Positions 34,489 through 43,339 of a stretch of DNA of 64,000 nt are shown piece after piece (positions within the stretch are counted from its first letter, which is position 1; each line of letters begins with the position of its first letter). The translations under genes were made by a program, and so were the position numbers. This DNA comes from Cellulomonas humilata (lineage in GTDB: Bacteria > Actinomycetota > Actinomycetes > Actinomycetales > Cellulomonadaceae). The stretch lies in contig NZ_JABMCI010000060.1 in NCBI RefSeq assembly GCF_013359775.1, positions 62,001-126,000 of the forward strand, in the 5' to 3' direction. The notes below the pieces were generated by a model. That model saw only the letters and a list, made by a program, of their open reading frames with translations, ran no database searches and had not been told where the DNA came from.

Positions 34489-35286
34489 TCAGGCGGGGAC
34501 GGGCACCTTCACGCTGGTGAGGAACGCGGCCGCCTGCGTGAGGTCGTCGAACTCGTCCTCGACCAGGTCCACCAGCAGGTCGTTGCTCCACAGGATCAGC
34601 CGCCCGAGGGTGAACTGCTCCTTGGCCACCTCGGGGAGCGTCAGCCCGTAGACGCGCTGCGCGATCTCCCGCTTGCCGCCGCGCGCGCCGCCGTACGTGG
34701 AGATCGGCAGGTAGGCGTCGGGCGACATGGCGACGAGCAGCCTGGTCAGCGCCGGCTCCTTGAAGCCGGTCATCCCGAGCCCGCCCTGGCCGAGGATCAG
34801 CCGCGTGAGCCGGTCGGGGAGCGGCACCGTCGCGGGCCCGTAGAGCAGGTAGCGGATGGTGTTGCGGGTGCGGGCCGACGCCTCACGCTCGCCCATCGTC
34901 TTCCACGCCCGGTTGAACGACGCGGTCGTCGCGTTGGTGGCGCCGGGGGTCTCGTTCACGAACGACAGGAGGTCGCGCGGCTCGGCGTCGGCCACCTCGT
35001 CGCGGCTGAAGACCTGCTGGTAGTGCGACCAGTCGAACCCGGGCTCGGTGGGTGCGGCAGCCTTGGCGAGCGCCGCCACCTGCTCCAGCCGGGCCGGGTC
35101 CACCGCCGAGCGGTCCGGGAAACGGGCCTGGAGGTCGGCCGACGAGGCCGGCAAGGCGGCCTGCGCCTTCGACTCCCCACGGGTCCACTGGTGCGCGCAC
35201 GCGGTGCATCGGATGATGCGGCGATCGTCCGCCAACCGTTCGACGAGTTCGAGCTCTCCGGACGTACAGACCGGGCATGTCAGCAT
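34489..35286 (-). CDS. Zinc-ribbon-headed protein of unknown function
   Basis: A 265-residue protein. The N-terminus is a zinc ribbon, LTCPVCTSGELELV with CTACAHQW, followed by a linker and an alpha-helical domain: TNATTASFNRAWKTMGEREAS, LYGPATVPLPDRLTRLILGQGGLGMTGFKEPALTRLLVAMSPDAYLPIST. The last part vaguely recalls helical modules found in restriction or repair proteins, but I cannot assign a family. AAGGAG precedes the ATG and a TATAGA-like -10 lies just upstream inside a 12-bp palindrome. Convergent and abutting with the SseB gene. Confidence 0.7.
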   Translation of the reverse strand: MLTCPVCTSGELELVERLADDRRIIRCTACAHQWTRGESKAQAALPASSADLQARFPDRSAVDPARLEQVAALAKAAAPTEPGFDWSHYQQVFSRDEVADAEPRDLLSFVNETPGATNATTASFNRAWKTMGEREASARTRNTIRYLLYGPATVPLPDRLTRLILGQGGLGMTGFKEPALTRLLVAMSPDAYLPISTYGGARGGKREIAQRVYGLTLPEVAKEQFTLGRLILWSNDLLVDLVEDEFDDLTQAAAFLTSVKVPVPA

Positions 35287-35298
35287 GGTGCTCCTTCG

Positions 35299-35310
35299 TC
35301 TCTATAGAGA
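35299..35310. promoter_or_regulatory. AT-rich palindrome, possible -10 for the zinc-ribbon gene
   Basis: TCTCTATAGAGA is a perfect 12-bp palindrome in an otherwise GC-rich region. It contains the stop codon of the GNAT gene (35302-35304) and, read on the minus strand, a TATAGA -10-like hexamer 13 bases before the zinc-ribbon gene start. Confidence 0.45.
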
Positions 35311-36030
35311 GTGTGACGCACCCAGCGGACCTCCGGCGCCGATCGGCAGGTGCAACCACCACGTGATGCCCGTCCCGATGCGTTCCAGACCGCACTTCTC
35401 GTAGAGCCGTACCCCTGCCGGCGTGGAGTTGAGCACCACCGTCCGCGCCCCGGAACGGGCCGCCGCGGAGCACACCGCCTGCATCAGCCCGGAGCCCAGG
35501 CCGCGCCGCTGGAACGGCTGCCAAACGTCGACGTCGAACACCCCCGCGAGGTCATCGACCTGGTGCGACCACGCCCGGCCGGCGAACCGGCCCTCGTCGT
35601 AGGCGGCGGCGTACCAGGCCCGCGCGGGCCGCAGGCGCGCCATCGCCAGCTCGGCCGCGTAGCCGGCGTGCATCCCGCGGTAGTCGCTGGTCGTCTCCTG
35701 GAGCTCCACCCGGGCGTCCGCCGGGATCCCGCCGAGGTCCGCCGGACCCGCCATCCACCACGGCTCCCAGCCCTCCTCGAACCCGGCGGCGGCCAGCGGA
35801 GCGGGGTCGACATCCTTTCCGAGCCACGCGCCTACGGTCCGTCGATGCAGTGCGCGTGCGCGTTCGATGCCGCGAGCGAGCGCGGCGGGGTCGATGACCT
35901 GCGGGAACATGAGGTTCGCGTCCACCCAGGTGAGTCCGTCGTCCTCCCACGTCTCGGCGCCGAGCACCTGGGCGCGCAGCTGGAACCAGCTGAGCTGGAC
36001 GCGCTCGCAGTCGGCGATGGTCGCCGTCAC
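35302..36030 (-). CDS. GNAT-family N-acetyltransferase
   Basis: A 242-residue acetyltransferase. The C-terminal catalytic domain has GRAWSHQVDDLAGVFDVDVWQPFQRRGLGSGLMQAVCSAAARSG, where QRRGLGS is the acetyl-CoA-binding Q/R-x-x-G-x-G loop, followed by NSTPAGVRLYEKCGLERIG. The N-terminal half, around TWEDDGLTWVDANLMFPQV, is a degenerate second GNAT-like domain. The GTG start overlaps the stop of the LLM gene as GTGA, so the two are coupled. Substrate unknown. Confidence 0.86.
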   Translation of the reverse strand: MTATIADCERVQLSWFQLRAQVLGAETWEDDGLTWVDANLMFPQVIDPAALARGIERARALHRRTVGAWLGKDVDPAPLAAAGFEEGWEPWWMAGPADLGGIPADARVELQETTSDYRGMHAGYAAELAMARLRPARAWYAAAYDEGRFAGRAWSHQVDDLAGVFDVDVWQPFQRRGLGSGLMQAVCSAAARSGARTVVLNSTPAGVRLYEKCGLERIGTGITWWLHLPIGAGGPLGASHSL

Positions 36031-36845
36031 ACAGGGCCTCGTCGGATCCGCTCGAGCAAGCCGTCCGGGGTGACGTTGTCGAAGTCCCAGTTGGAGTCGA
36101 TCCACCAGGTGACCCCGGCGTCCTCCAGCGCGGCGATCTTGTCGTTCGCCTCGGTGGGGTCGGTCGGCAGCACGCCCTCGACCACCAGCTCGAACGGCTC
36201 GCCGCCGCGCTGCTCGGTCACCCAGGCCGAGATCTCCCGGAGCTGGTCGGGGACCAGCGGGTCGAAGGAGTTCTCCCGGCGGACCGGCATCACCCCGTCC
36301 CGACCGGCCGCCCGGCGCATCGACCTCGGGGCGAACCACGCGCCGATCACCCAGACGGGGATGGTCCCGCGCACCGGCCGCGGCTGGAACTGGAAGTCGG
36401 TGAACTGGTAGTAGGCGCCCTCGTGGCTGAACTTCTCGCCGGTCCAGGCCTGGTCCAGGATCGCCAGGGACTCGTCGAGCAGCGCCGCCCGCTCCTTGAC
36501 GTCCACGTGCTCGCCGGACACCCGGCTGTACGCGGCGTCGTCGATGGCGCCGAGGCCGACCGGGAGGACGAGGCGGCCGCCGGAGAGCTGGTCGACGGTG
36601 AGCGCCTGCCGGGCCACCTCCCACGGCTTGCGGCGCGGCAGCGAGAAGACCATGGCGCCGAGCGTGACGCGACTGGTGCGCACCGCGGCCGCGCCGAGCA
36701 GGGTCCACGGGTCGAACGTGTCCATGGGGCCGATGGCGATGCCGTCCCACGCGAAGAAGCCGTCCCAGCCGGCGTCCTCGGCGGCGACCGCCATCTCGAT
36801 GTTCTGGGCAGCAGTTCCGCACGTGGCGGTGACACCGAACTTCAT
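36027..36845 (-). CDS. LLM-class flavin-dependent oxidoreductase
   Basis: A 272-residue luciferase-like TIM-barrel enzyme. Landmarks are MKFGVTATCG, AEDAGWDGFFAWDGIAIGPMDTFDPW, TSRVTLGAMVFSLPRRKPWEVARQALTVDQLSGGRLVLPVGLG and IPVWVIGAWFAPRSMRRAAGRDGVMP. It would use FMN or F420. The short length (about 270 against 330 residues) matches a recognised compact subgroup. It is the first gene of a coupled pair with the GNAT gene; 11 bases separate it from the epimerase gene upstream. Confidence 0.88.
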   Translation of the reverse strand: MKFGVTATCGTAAQNIEMAVAAEDAGWDGFFAWDGIAIGPMDTFDPWTLLGAAAVRTSRVTLGAMVFSLPRRKPWEVARQALTVDQLSGGRLVLPVGLGAIDDAAYSRVSGEHVDVKERAALLDESLAILDQAWTGEKFSHEGAYYQFTDFQFQPRPVRGTIPVWVIGAWFAPRSMRRAAGRDGVMPVRRENSFDPLVPDQLREISAWVTEQRGGEPFELVVEGVLPTDPTEANDKIAALEDAGVTWWIDSNWDFDNVTPDGLLERIRRGPV

Positions 36846-36856
36846 GGCACCCGACG

Positions 36857-37786
36857 CTACGCCCGACCTCCGACAACGGTCCGGCCGAGCGTCTCGGCGA
36901 TGGCGTCGTCCCACGGCGTCGCGACGAAGCCCAGCATGCGTGACGACGCCGCGGTGTCCATGACGTAAGGCTGCGTGAAGTGGTCGGAGACGGCGGCGAC
37001 CTCCCGCAGGAGCGGCGACACCAGGCCCAGGGCGCGCACCACGGCCGCCGGGATCGGGCGGATCCGCGGTGCCGGGCCGCCGACCGCGAACCGTTCTCCG
37101 AGCTCGCGGAGCGTCAACGGCTCCGCGGTGGGGACGTGCCACCCGTGCCCCCAGGCGGCGGGGGTCGCGCCGGCTGCGACGAGCGCGCGGGCGAAGTCGG
37201 GCAGGTAGCTCCAGCTGTGCGGCTGGTCGACGGCGACGACCGGGCGCACCACCTTGCCGGCCAGGAGGGGATCGAGGAACCGCGGGCCGGCGAGCGCCTG
37301 GGAGTCCGCGAGCGGACCGACGTAGTCCGCCCCGCGCACCTCGGTGACCCGCACGTCGCCGGCGCGGTGGCGGGCCTCGGCGTCACGCCACATCTGCGCC
37401 CGCACCGCTCCCTTGGTGTCGGTGCTGTCGAGCGGCGAGTCCTCGGTCATCACGGCGCCGTGGGTGGCGTAGCCGTACAGGTTGCCGGCAGTCACGAGCA
37501 CCGCCCCGGTGCGCGACGCCGCGTCGAGCAGGGAGGCCCACAGCGGGGGCCAGTCGGTGGGCCAGCGGTGATAGGCCGGCGAGGCGCAGTTGTAGAGGAC
37601 GTCCGCTCCCCGCACCGCCGCGGCGAGGGCGTCGGCGTCGGTGGCGTCGACGGTCGCGTGCGTGATCCGGCCGGAGGGGGTACCGCCGGACCGGCTGAGC
37701 ACGAGGACGTCGGCCCCCTGGTCGGCGAGCAGGTGGGCCAGCGTGGTGCCCACGGCACCCTTGCCGACGATGACGTGGCGGCTCAT
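36857..37786 (-). CDS. NAD-dependent epimerase/dehydratase-family protein
   Basis: A 309-residue extended SDR-like protein. The N-terminal MSRHVIVGKGAVGTTLAHLLADQGADVLVLSR carries a GxGxxG Rossmann motif and DVLYNCASPAYHRWPTDWPP the next strand. The usual YxxxK is not obvious, as in many atypical epimerase relatives. GAGGAG is the ribosome binding site. It is divergent from a TetR regulator across a promoter with three GAGCAnTGCTC palindromes, so it is very likely the target of that repressor. Substrate unknown. Confidence 0.85.
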   Translation of the reverse strand: MSRHVIVGKGAVGTTLAHLLADQGADVLVLSRSGGTPSGRITHATVDATDADALAAAVRGADVLYNCASPAYHRWPTDWPPLWASLLDAASRTGAVLVTAGNLYGYATHGAVMTEDSPLDSTDTKGAVRAQMWRDAEARHRAGDVRVTEVRGADYVGPLADSQALAGPRFLDPLLAGKVVRPVVAVDQPHSWSYLPDFARALVAAGATPAAWGHGWHVPTAEPLTLRELGERFAVGGPAPRIRPIPAAVVRALGLVSPLLREVAAVSDHFTQPYVMDTAASSRMLGFVATPWDDAIAETLGRTVVGGRA

Positions 37787-37811
37787 GGCGAGGTCTCCTC
37801 GGTCGAGATGA

Positions 37812-37875
37812 GAGCAGTGCTCTGCGTTGTGAGCAATGCTCGCACAATGTCTCGGCGAGAACAAGAGCAGTGCTC
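37812..37875. promoter_or_regulatory. Triple TetR operator between epimerase and tetR
   Basis: Three copies of GAGCAnTGCTC lie at 37812-37822, 37831-37841 and 37865-37875 (central base G, A, G); the first extends to AGAGCA-G-TGCTCT. They fill the 111-base divergent intergenic region, as expected for sites of the adjacent TetR protein controlling both genes. Confidence 0.8.
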
Positions 37876-37897
37876 GCAGTTCTGGCACACTGACGGG

Positions 37898-38632
37898 GTG
37901 ACCGAGCCGACGACCGCCCCCTTGCGCGCACGCGACCGTGCGCGGGCCGAGCTCATGTCGGAGCTGCTCGCCGCCGCACGTGCCCATCTGGAGAGCGAGG
38001 GCTCCGCGGCGCTGAGCCTGCGGGCCGTCGCGCGGGACCTCGGCATGGCGTCGTCGGCGGTCTACCGGTACGTGCCGTCCCGCGACGCCCTGCTGACGCT
38101 GCTGATCATCGAGGCGTACGACGCCGTCGGGCAGGTCGCCGAGGACGCGGCCGCCGACGCCCGTCACAGCGGCCCCGCGCAGACCTGGCTGGCCGTCGCC
38201 CGAGCCGTGCGCCGGTGGGCGCTGGACCAGCCGTACTCGTTCGAGCTGATCTACGGCACACCGGTGCGCGGCTACCAGGCCCCGCAGGACACCGTGCCCG
38301 CGGCGCTGAGGCTGTGGGGCGTCATCGTCGGCCTGCTCCTTGAGGCGTTCCAGGAGGGCGTCCTCGACCCGACGGGCCCCGCGTTCGACCCCACGGGACG
38401 CATGACGCCCGAGGTCTACGCGTTCGCCGGCTGGGCCGACCCCGCCACCGTGCCCGTCGAGGTGGCCCGGGTGGCCACCCGTTCCCCGACGCTGTTCACG
38501 TCGCTGGTCGGCGCCATCTCCACCGAGCTGTTCGGCCACCTGCACCGCGTCGCCGCCGACCCCGCCCTCCTGTTCGACGTCACGATCGCCACGTCGGCCG
38601 CGGGCGTCGGCCTGCGGATCTCCCTCGACTGA
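37898..38632 (+). CDS. TetR-family transcriptional regulator
   Basis: A 244-residue repressor. The N-terminal HTH reads ARAHLESEGSAALSLRAVARDLGMASSAVYRYVPSRDALLTLLI, a textbook TetR motif, and the C-terminal domain (WALDQPYSFELIYGTPVRGY) matches the TetR_C subgroup that includes WHG-type proteins. The GTG start is used because no ATG precedes the HTH; a CACACT -10-like sequence seven bases upstream would make the message leaderless. It presumably represses itself and the divergent epimerase through three palindromes. Confidence 0.9.
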   Translation: MTEPTTAPLRARDRARAELMSELLAAARAHLESEGSAALSLRAVARDLGMASSAVYRYVPSRDALLTLLIIEAYDAVGQVAEDAAADARHSGPAQTWLAVARAVRRWALDQPYSFELIYGTPVRGYQAPQDTVPAALRLWGVIVGLLLEAFQEGVLDPTGPAFDPTGRMTPEVYAFAGWADPATVPVEVARVATRSPTLFTSLVGAISTELFGHLHRVAADPALLFDVTIATSAAGVGLRISLD

Positions 38633-38729
38633 CCAGGAGTCCGCGCAGGTCACCGCGCCCGGTGCTCAACCGGTGCGGCCCGCGTGTCGATGGGGGAGCA
38701 GCGTCGTCGTCGCATCGAACAGGAGAGAC

Positions 38730-39479
38730 GTGAGCACCCAGGACCCGTTCCAGCCCCCGAGCACCGGGTGGAACCCGCCCGCACCGACCTACGGTCAGCC
38801 CGTCCCCGACCCGTACGCGGCCCCGTCCCCGTACGGCCAGCCCGCCCAGCCGTACGGCGAGCCGACGTATGGCACGCCTCCGCCTGTCTACGGCGCGCCC
38901 GCGTACCCCGGGCCCGCGTACCCCGCGCCCGCGTACGGCGCTCCCGCCTTCGGTGCGGTGCCCGCCTACGGTGCGACCCCCGCGTTCGGTGCCCCCGCCT
39001 ACGGGTACGGCTACCCGGCGGGCGGCTTCGGCTACACGCCCAGCTATGCGTCGTGGCTCCAGCGTGTGGGTGCCTACCTGCTCGACTCGCTCGCCTGGGT
39101 GCCGTACCTGCTGGGTCTGATGGTCATGACGGTGACCTCCGAGTCGGGCTACGACGCGTACGGAGCGTCCGCGGACCAGCCCACGGCGACCGGTCTGGTC
39201 ACGTTCGCCGTCGGCGCGGCCGTGACGCTCGGCCTGTGGGTGTGGAACCGGTGGGTCCGTGGCGGTCGGACGGGACAGTCGTGGGGCAAGAAGGCTCTGG
39301 GGATCACGCTGCAGAAGGATGGGACCGGCGCGCCGCTGGGCGTCTGGATGGCGTTCGTGCGCGACGTCGCCCACTACGTCGACGGCCTGGTGCTCTACCT
39401 CGGGTACCTGTGGCCGCTGTGGGACACGCAGCGGCAGACGTTCTCGGACAAGCTGACCAAGTCGGTCGTCGTCCGCTGA
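38730..39479 (+). CDS. RDD-family membrane protein with Tyr/Pro/Gly-rich head
   Basis: A 249-residue protein. The first 95 residues are a low-complexity cytoplasmic head with many YGxP and PAYGAP repeats. The RDD domain follows: YASWLQRVGAYLLDSLAWVPYLLGLMVM (helix 1 with R and D), a second helix, and GRTGQSWGKKALGITLQKDGTGAPLG. RDD proteins have been linked to sodium or pH tolerance, but most are uncharacterised. AGGAGAG precedes the GTG. Convergent with the GH113-like gene with a single base between stops. Confidence 0.86.
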   Translation: MSTQDPFQPPSTGWNPPAPTYGQPVPDPYAAPSPYGQPAQPYGEPTYGTPPPVYGAPAYPGPAYPAPAYGAPAFGAVPAYGATPAFGAPAYGYGYPAGGFGYTPSYASWLQRVGAYLLDSLAWVPYLLGLMVMTVTSESGYDAYGASADQPTATGLVTFAVGAAVTLGLWVWNRWVRGGRTGQSWGKKALGITLQKDGTGAPLGVWMAFVRDVAHYVDGLVLYLGYLWPLWDTQRQTFSDKLTKSVVVR

Positions 39480-39480
39480 C

Positions 39481-40431
39481 CTACCTCGCGCGGGTGTACT
39501 CGGCGTGGACGACGGCCTCGGCGGCCTTGCCGAACATGCAGTAGTCGCCGTCCGTCGCCGCGTCGGCCTCGTCGTACAGCCGCGCCGGCCAGTCCCAGAG
39601 CATGAAGCCGCGCACCCAGTCGCGGCGCGCGCACGCCGAGAAGGCCGCCCGGTACCAGTCGACCTGCGCCTGCTCGGACGGAGCCCCGTGCAGGGCCCAG
39701 TCGTTGGGCAGCGCGGGGGAGCCGACCCGGCTGGGGCAGCCGGCCTCCATGAAGAAGAACGGCGTGCCGTGCGCGGCGACCACCTTCTCGATGCGGTCCA
39801 GCTGGTTCTCCCAGTCGTCCACCGGGTAGTAGCCCGACGAGGAGATCACGTCGACCGCGTCCCACCAGCCGACGTGGTCCTCCTGGTACTTGTCGCAGTT
39901 GTAGGTGACCAGGCCGGGGTAGACCGCGCGGACGTCGGCGACCAGGGCGCGCCACTGCGCCTCGCGGCGGTCCGACTGCACCATCTCGCAGCCGACGCAG
40001 AACATCTCGGCGCCCTCCTCGGCCGCGATCCGCGCGTGGTGGACGATGAACTCGGTGTAGCTGGCGAACCACTGCGACCACGTCGGCTCCGGCGGGACGT
40101 CGATGTCGAAGAAGTTGATGTGCGCGCGCCACGTCCCGTTCCGGACGTTCACGACGGGCTTCAGGCAGACCTTGAGCCCTCGCTCCTTGGCCGCCCGGAT
40201 GGCCCACCGGACCTCGTCGTCGGTGACGGTCGGCCGGTCGCGGAACTGGATCTGCGTCGACTGCGGGGTGTCCTGGAGGGCGCTGAGCGTGATGGCCGTC
40301 CACGTCACGCCGAGGCGCTCGACCATCAGGTCCATGGACCGCTCGGCCTCGGGGCCGCCCCACGTGCCCCGCACCCCGGTCCAGCCCCAGGTCATGCCCG
40401 CCACGTACCCGATGTCATCTCCGGTGATCAC
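39481..40431 (-). CDS. GH113-like glycoside hydrolase
   Basis: A 316-residue TIM-barrel enzyme resembling GH113 beta-mannanases. Landmarks are GMTWGWTGVRGTWGG, LKVCLKPVVNVRNGTWRAHINF, MFCVGCEMVQSDRREAQW, where the Glu fits the acid/base, and GTPFFFMEAGCPSR, where the Glu fits the nucleophile. There is no signal peptide, so it may act on imported oligosaccharides. The GTG start lacks a strong ribosome binding site. The family call is by motif similarity and other clan A TIM-barrel hydrolases are possible. Confidence 0.72.
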   Translation of the reverse strand: MITGDDIGYVAGMTWGWTGVRGTWGGPEAERSMDLMVERLGVTWTAITLSALQDTPQSTQIQFRDRPTVTDDEVRWAIRAAKERGLKVCLKPVVNVRNGTWRAHINFFDIDVPPEPTWSQWFASYTEFIVHHARIAAEEGAEMFCVGCEMVQSDRREAQWRALVADVRAVYPGLVTYNCDKYQEDHVGWWDAVDVISSSGYYPVDDWENQLDRIEKVVAAHGTPFFFMEAGCPSRVGSPALPNDWALHGAPSEQAQVDWYRAAFSACARRDWVRGFMLWDWPARLYDEADAATDGDYCMFGKAAEAVVHAEYTRAR

Positions 40432-40511
40432 GACGGCAGCCTAGCCACTTTCTTCGACGAGTGAACAAAGAGTCCCATCAAGTTCTCCGCCCGATCTGCC
40501 GAAGGTGTGAC

Positions 40512-41405
40512 GTGACCGGAGGAAGCGGACATCCAGCGGGTTGGTACGACGACGGCGTGACGCCGGGCGTGCAGCGGTGGTTCGACGGCGTCGGCTGGAG
40601 CGAGACCACGCGTCCGCTCGCTCCCCCGCCCGTCGTGGCGATGCCGGCCGCGGTGAACCCGTACGGGCAGGATGCGGCCTACGGCCAGCCCGTCGGCTTC
40701 GGGAGCGTGGCCCCGGCGATGTCGACGTTCGGCGCGGGCTTCACCTCCGCGCGTCAGGCGGCAGCGCCCTACGGGACGGGGTTCGCCGCGCCGCTCCAGT
40801 CGGGCGCGCCCTACGGGACGGTCCTCCCGGTCGGTCGCCTGGTCGACGAGGCAGCCGTGCGCTCGGCCCGTCGCACGATGACCTGGGCGCTGCTGGGCGG
40901 GATGTTCGCCCTGGTGGTCGGAGGGGTGATCGCGATCCTCCGGGCACGCGCCATGGAGCTCGGGGTCTCGAGCAGCGGCGGCCACTACATCGCGACCGGC
41001 GGGCTGATCAGCGGCACGGTCGCGTTCGTGCGCGCCGGGAAGTCCTACCGCTCCATGGTCGACCAGGGCGGCACCCCGTGGAGCACCCCAGCCAAGGCGT
41101 TCGTGATCGGTTCGGCGGGGCTGGCCGCGCTGCTGGGCGTCGTCGGCGTCGTGCAGGTCGCACGCGCGTCGTCACTGCCCCCGCTCGGTCCCGCGGTCGC
41201 CGGCTCGTGCTGGACCGGCGGGACCACGGGCGACGTCCTCCAGGTGCTCCAGGTGCGGTGCTCGACCGCTCACGAGTACATCGGCACGCTCGTGACGCTG
41301 GACAGCGCGGGGACGGACTGCCCTGCGCAGACCGACTCGGTCCTGAACCTGGCCGACGGCACCGGGTTCTACCTCTGCCTTGCCCTCGACTCGTCGCTGG
41401 CCTGA
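40512..41405 (+). CDS. DUF2510-domain membrane protein
   Basis: A 297-residue envelope protein. The N-terminus [28 protein letters not shown] is the DUF2510 motif, a short WYxDP-like module, followed by a low-complexity Gly/Ala/Pro region and two or three membrane helices ([39 protein letters not shown]). The exported tail has paired cysteines ([22 protein letters not shown]). GAAGG six bases upstream supports the GTG at 40512; an ATG at 40461 would add 17 poorly conserved residues. Function unknown. Confidence 0.82.
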   Translation: MTGGSGHPAGWYDDGVTPGVQRWFDGVGWSETTRPLAPPPVVAMPAAVNPYGQDAAYGQPVGFGSVAPAMSTFGAGFTSARQAAAPYGTGFAAPLQSGAPYGTVLPVGRLVDEAAVRSARRTMTWALLGGMFALVVGGVIAILRARAMELGVSSSGGHYIATGGLISGTVAFVRAGKSYRSMVDQGGTPWSTPAKAFVIGSAGLAALLGVVGVVQVARASSLPPLGPAVAGSCWTGGTTGDVLQVLQVRCSTAHEYIGTLVTLDSAGTDCPAQTDSVLNLADGTGFYLCLALDSSLA

Positions 41406-42148
41406 TCGCCGGAGAGCAGGGCTCGGGCGCGCAGGAGCACTGCGTCGAGCATGTCCGGGGTCAGCCGGCCGGTGAAGGTGTTCTGCTGGCTGACGTGGAA
41501 GCAGCCGAGGAGCACCACGGAGGCGCCGCCCGGTCCGGCGAGCGCGACCTCGACGCCGTGCCCGAACCGTGGCCGCGGACGGGGGACCACCCAGCTCTGC
41601 TCGGCGAGCGTGCTGAGCAGCGCCTGCCACCCGAACGCCCCGAGCACGACGACCACCCGCGGCCGCACCAGCTCCAGCTCGCGCGAGAGGTACGGGCCGC
41701 ACGTCCGGCGCTCCTGCGGGGTGGGGGCGTTGGCGGGCGGGGCGCACCGGACCGGGGCGGTCACGCGGACGTCCGTCAGGGTGAGGCCGTCGTCGCGCGC
41801 GGTCGAGGTGGCCTGGCTGGCGAACCCCGTGCGGTGCATCGCGGCGAACAGGAAGTCGCCCGACCGGTCGCCGGTGAACATGCGCCCGGTGCGGTTGGCG
41901 CCGTGCGCCGCGGGAGCCAGGCCGACGACGAGCACCCCGGCGGACGGGTCGCCGAACCCCGGGACCGGCCGCGCCCAGTACTCCTCGTCGCGGAAGGCCG
42001 CCCGCTTCTCGACGCCGACCAGCTCCCGCCACGCGACCAGCCGCGGGCACGCCCGGCACGTGGGGACCACCGCGTCGAGCGCCGCCAGGTCAGGGGCAGC
42101 CGCCGCGGCGCGCGCGACGTCGTCCGGTGTGGTCGGTACGCCGGTCAC
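41369..42148 (-). CDS. udgB: Type-5 uracil-DNA glycosylase (UdgB)
   Basis: A 259-residue iron-sulfur glycosylase that excises uracil and other deaminated bases. The N-terminal cysteines [12 protein letters not shown] and later [21 protein letters not shown] would ligate the 4Fe-4S cluster. The active-site region is [23 protein letters not shown], and [13 protein letters not shown] carries the second motif. This pattern matches UdgB/Rv1259-like enzymes of actinobacteria and thermophiles. GTG start overlaps the stop of the upstream LOG-like gene (GTGA). Its 3' end overlaps the convergent DUF2510 gene by 37 bases. Confidence 0.9.
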   Translation of the reverse strand: MTGVPTTPDDVARAAAAAPDLAALDAVVPTCRACPRLVAWRELVGVEKRAAFRDEEYWARPVPGFGDPSAGVLVVGLAPAAHGANRTGRMFTGDRSGDFLFAAMHRTGFASQATSTARDDGLTLTDVRVTAPVRCAPPANAPTPQERRTCGPYLSRELELVRPRVVVVLGAFGWQALLSTLAEQSWVVPRPRPRFGHGVEVALAGPGGASVVLLGCFHVSQQNTFTGRLTPDMLDAVLLRARALLSGDQASDESRARQR

Positions 42149-42618
42149 CCGAGCAGCCGGTCCAGCACGACCAGCGCGGCGTCGGCGGTCGCCACCCGAT
42201 GGGGCTCGTCGGCGGGGGTGCGGCCGTCGGCCGTCGTCATCCGCCAGCCGCCGATCGCGATCACCGGCACCCCGGTGCGCACCGCCAGCGCGACCTCGCT
42301 GAGGGTGCCCCACGACCCGCCGACGCTCACGACGACGTTGCTGGACCGGACCAGCAGCGCGTTGCGCAGCTCCCCGAGCCCGGTGGGGATCGCGACGGTG
42401 ACGTCGGGGTTGGCGTCGGCTCGGTCGGTCCCGGGCAGCAGGCCGACGACGGTTCCGCCGGCGGCTGCGGCCCCGCGCGAGACCGCAGCCATCACCCCGC
42501 CGAGCCCGCCGCACACGACGACGTGCCCGCGCCGACCGAGCCCGACCCCGAGCTCCCGGGCGGCACCGAGCTCGTCATGGGACGCGTCGGACGGCCCCAC
42601 CACCCCCACGTACGCCAT
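42145..42618 (-). CDS. LOG-like / TIGR00725-family protein
   Basis: A 157-residue protein with a SLOG Rossmann-like fold. The nucleotide-binding loops are [20 protein letters not shown] (GGxxGxM form) and [18 protein letters not shown] (GGxxGTxxE form). Members of TIGR00725 are predicted to bind nucleotide-derived ligands and relate to DprA/Smf and lysine decarboxylase-like proteins, with unproven activity. Cotranscribed with udgB by GTGA overlap. The region upstream holds two direct repeats and an inverted copy of CGAACTCG. Confidence 0.83.
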   Translation of the reverse strand: MAYVGVVGPSDASHDELGAARELGVGLGRRGHVVVCGGLGGVMAAVSRGAAAAGGTVVGLLPGTDRADANPDVTVAIPTGLGELRNALLVRSSNVVVSVGGSWGTLSEVALAVRTGVPVIAIGGWRMTTADGRTPADEPHRVATADAALVVLDRLLG

Positions 42619-42629
42619 CGCACCGCCCC

Positions 42630-42698
42630 TCGAGTTCGTGAGTTCCCGTCGACTTCGGTGGTTGCAGCTGCCGAACTCGACGGAGACTGCCGAACTCG
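42630..42698. repeat. Clustered CGAACTCG direct and inverted repeats
   Basis: Upstream of the LOG-like gene, TCGAGTTCG (42630-42638) faces CGAACTCGA (42672-42680), and TGCCGAACTCG occurs twice, 19 bases apart (42669-42679, 42688-42698). The spacing of about two helical turns suggests a protein-binding site, or a stem-loop after yciO. Confidence 0.55.
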
Positions 42699-42711
42699 GC
42701 GTGCGAGCAGG

Positions 42712-43329
42712 TCAGAACCGGTCCGGGTCGCCTGCGCCCACCCGGACCACCTCCGGGGCGCCCTCCGTCCAGTCGACCACCGTGGTCGGCTCCGTGCCGC
42801 AGTCGCCGGCGTCGACCACCGCGTCCAGCACCAGGTCGAGCTCCTCCTTGATCTGCCAGCCCTCGACCATCGGCCACTCGTGGCCGGGCATCAGCAGGGT
42901 GCTGGACAGGAGGGGCTCGCCGAGCTCGCGCAGGATCGCCTGGGCCACCGGGTGGTTCGGGATGCGCACGCCGACGGACCGCTTCTTCGCGTGCGCCAGC
43001 CGCCGGGGCACCTCGGGGGTGGCCAGCAGGATGAACGTGTACGGGCCGGGGGTCGCCGCCTTGATGGCGCGGAACGCGCTGTTGTCCAGGTGCACCAGCT
43101 GGCCCAGCTGCGCGAAGTCGGCGCAGACCAGCGTGAAGTGGTGCCGGTCGTCGAGGTGCCGGATCTTGCGGATGCGGTCGGCGCCGTCGTGGTTGTCGAT
43201 CCGGGAGCCCAGCGCGTAGCAGGAGTCGGTGGGGTAGGCGATCACCGCGTCGTTGCGCAGCAGGTCCACCACCTGCGCGATCGACCGCGGCTGGGGGTTC
43301 TCGGGGTGGACGTCGAAGTACCGGGCCAT
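42712..43329 (-). CDS. Sua5/YciO/YrdC-family protein (YciO-like)
   Basis: A 205-residue protein with the YrdC fold that binds ATP and tRNA-related substrates. Landmarks are LLRNDAVIAYPTDSCYALGSRI, DRIRKIRHLDDRHHFTLVCADF and RSVGVRIPNHPVAQAILRELGEPLLSSTLLMPG. It matches the shorter YciO branch; true Sua5 makes threonylcarbamoyl-AMP for tRNA t6A37, and whether YciO does the same is unclear. It lies 10 bases downstream of the MazG-like gene and likely forms an operon with it and the EF-G-like gene. Confidence 0.9.
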   Translation of the reverse strand: MARYFDVHPENPQPRSIAQVVDLLRNDAVIAYPTDSCYALGSRIDNHDGADRIRKIRHLDDRHHFTLVCADFAQLGQLVHLDNSAFRAIKAATPGPYTFILLATPEVPRRLAHAKKRSVGVRIPNHPVAQAILRELGEPLLSSTLLMPGHEWPMVEGWQIKEELDLVLDAVVDAGDCGTEPTTVVDWTEGAPEVVRVGAGDPDRF

Positions 43330-43339
43330 GGTGTCGAGG

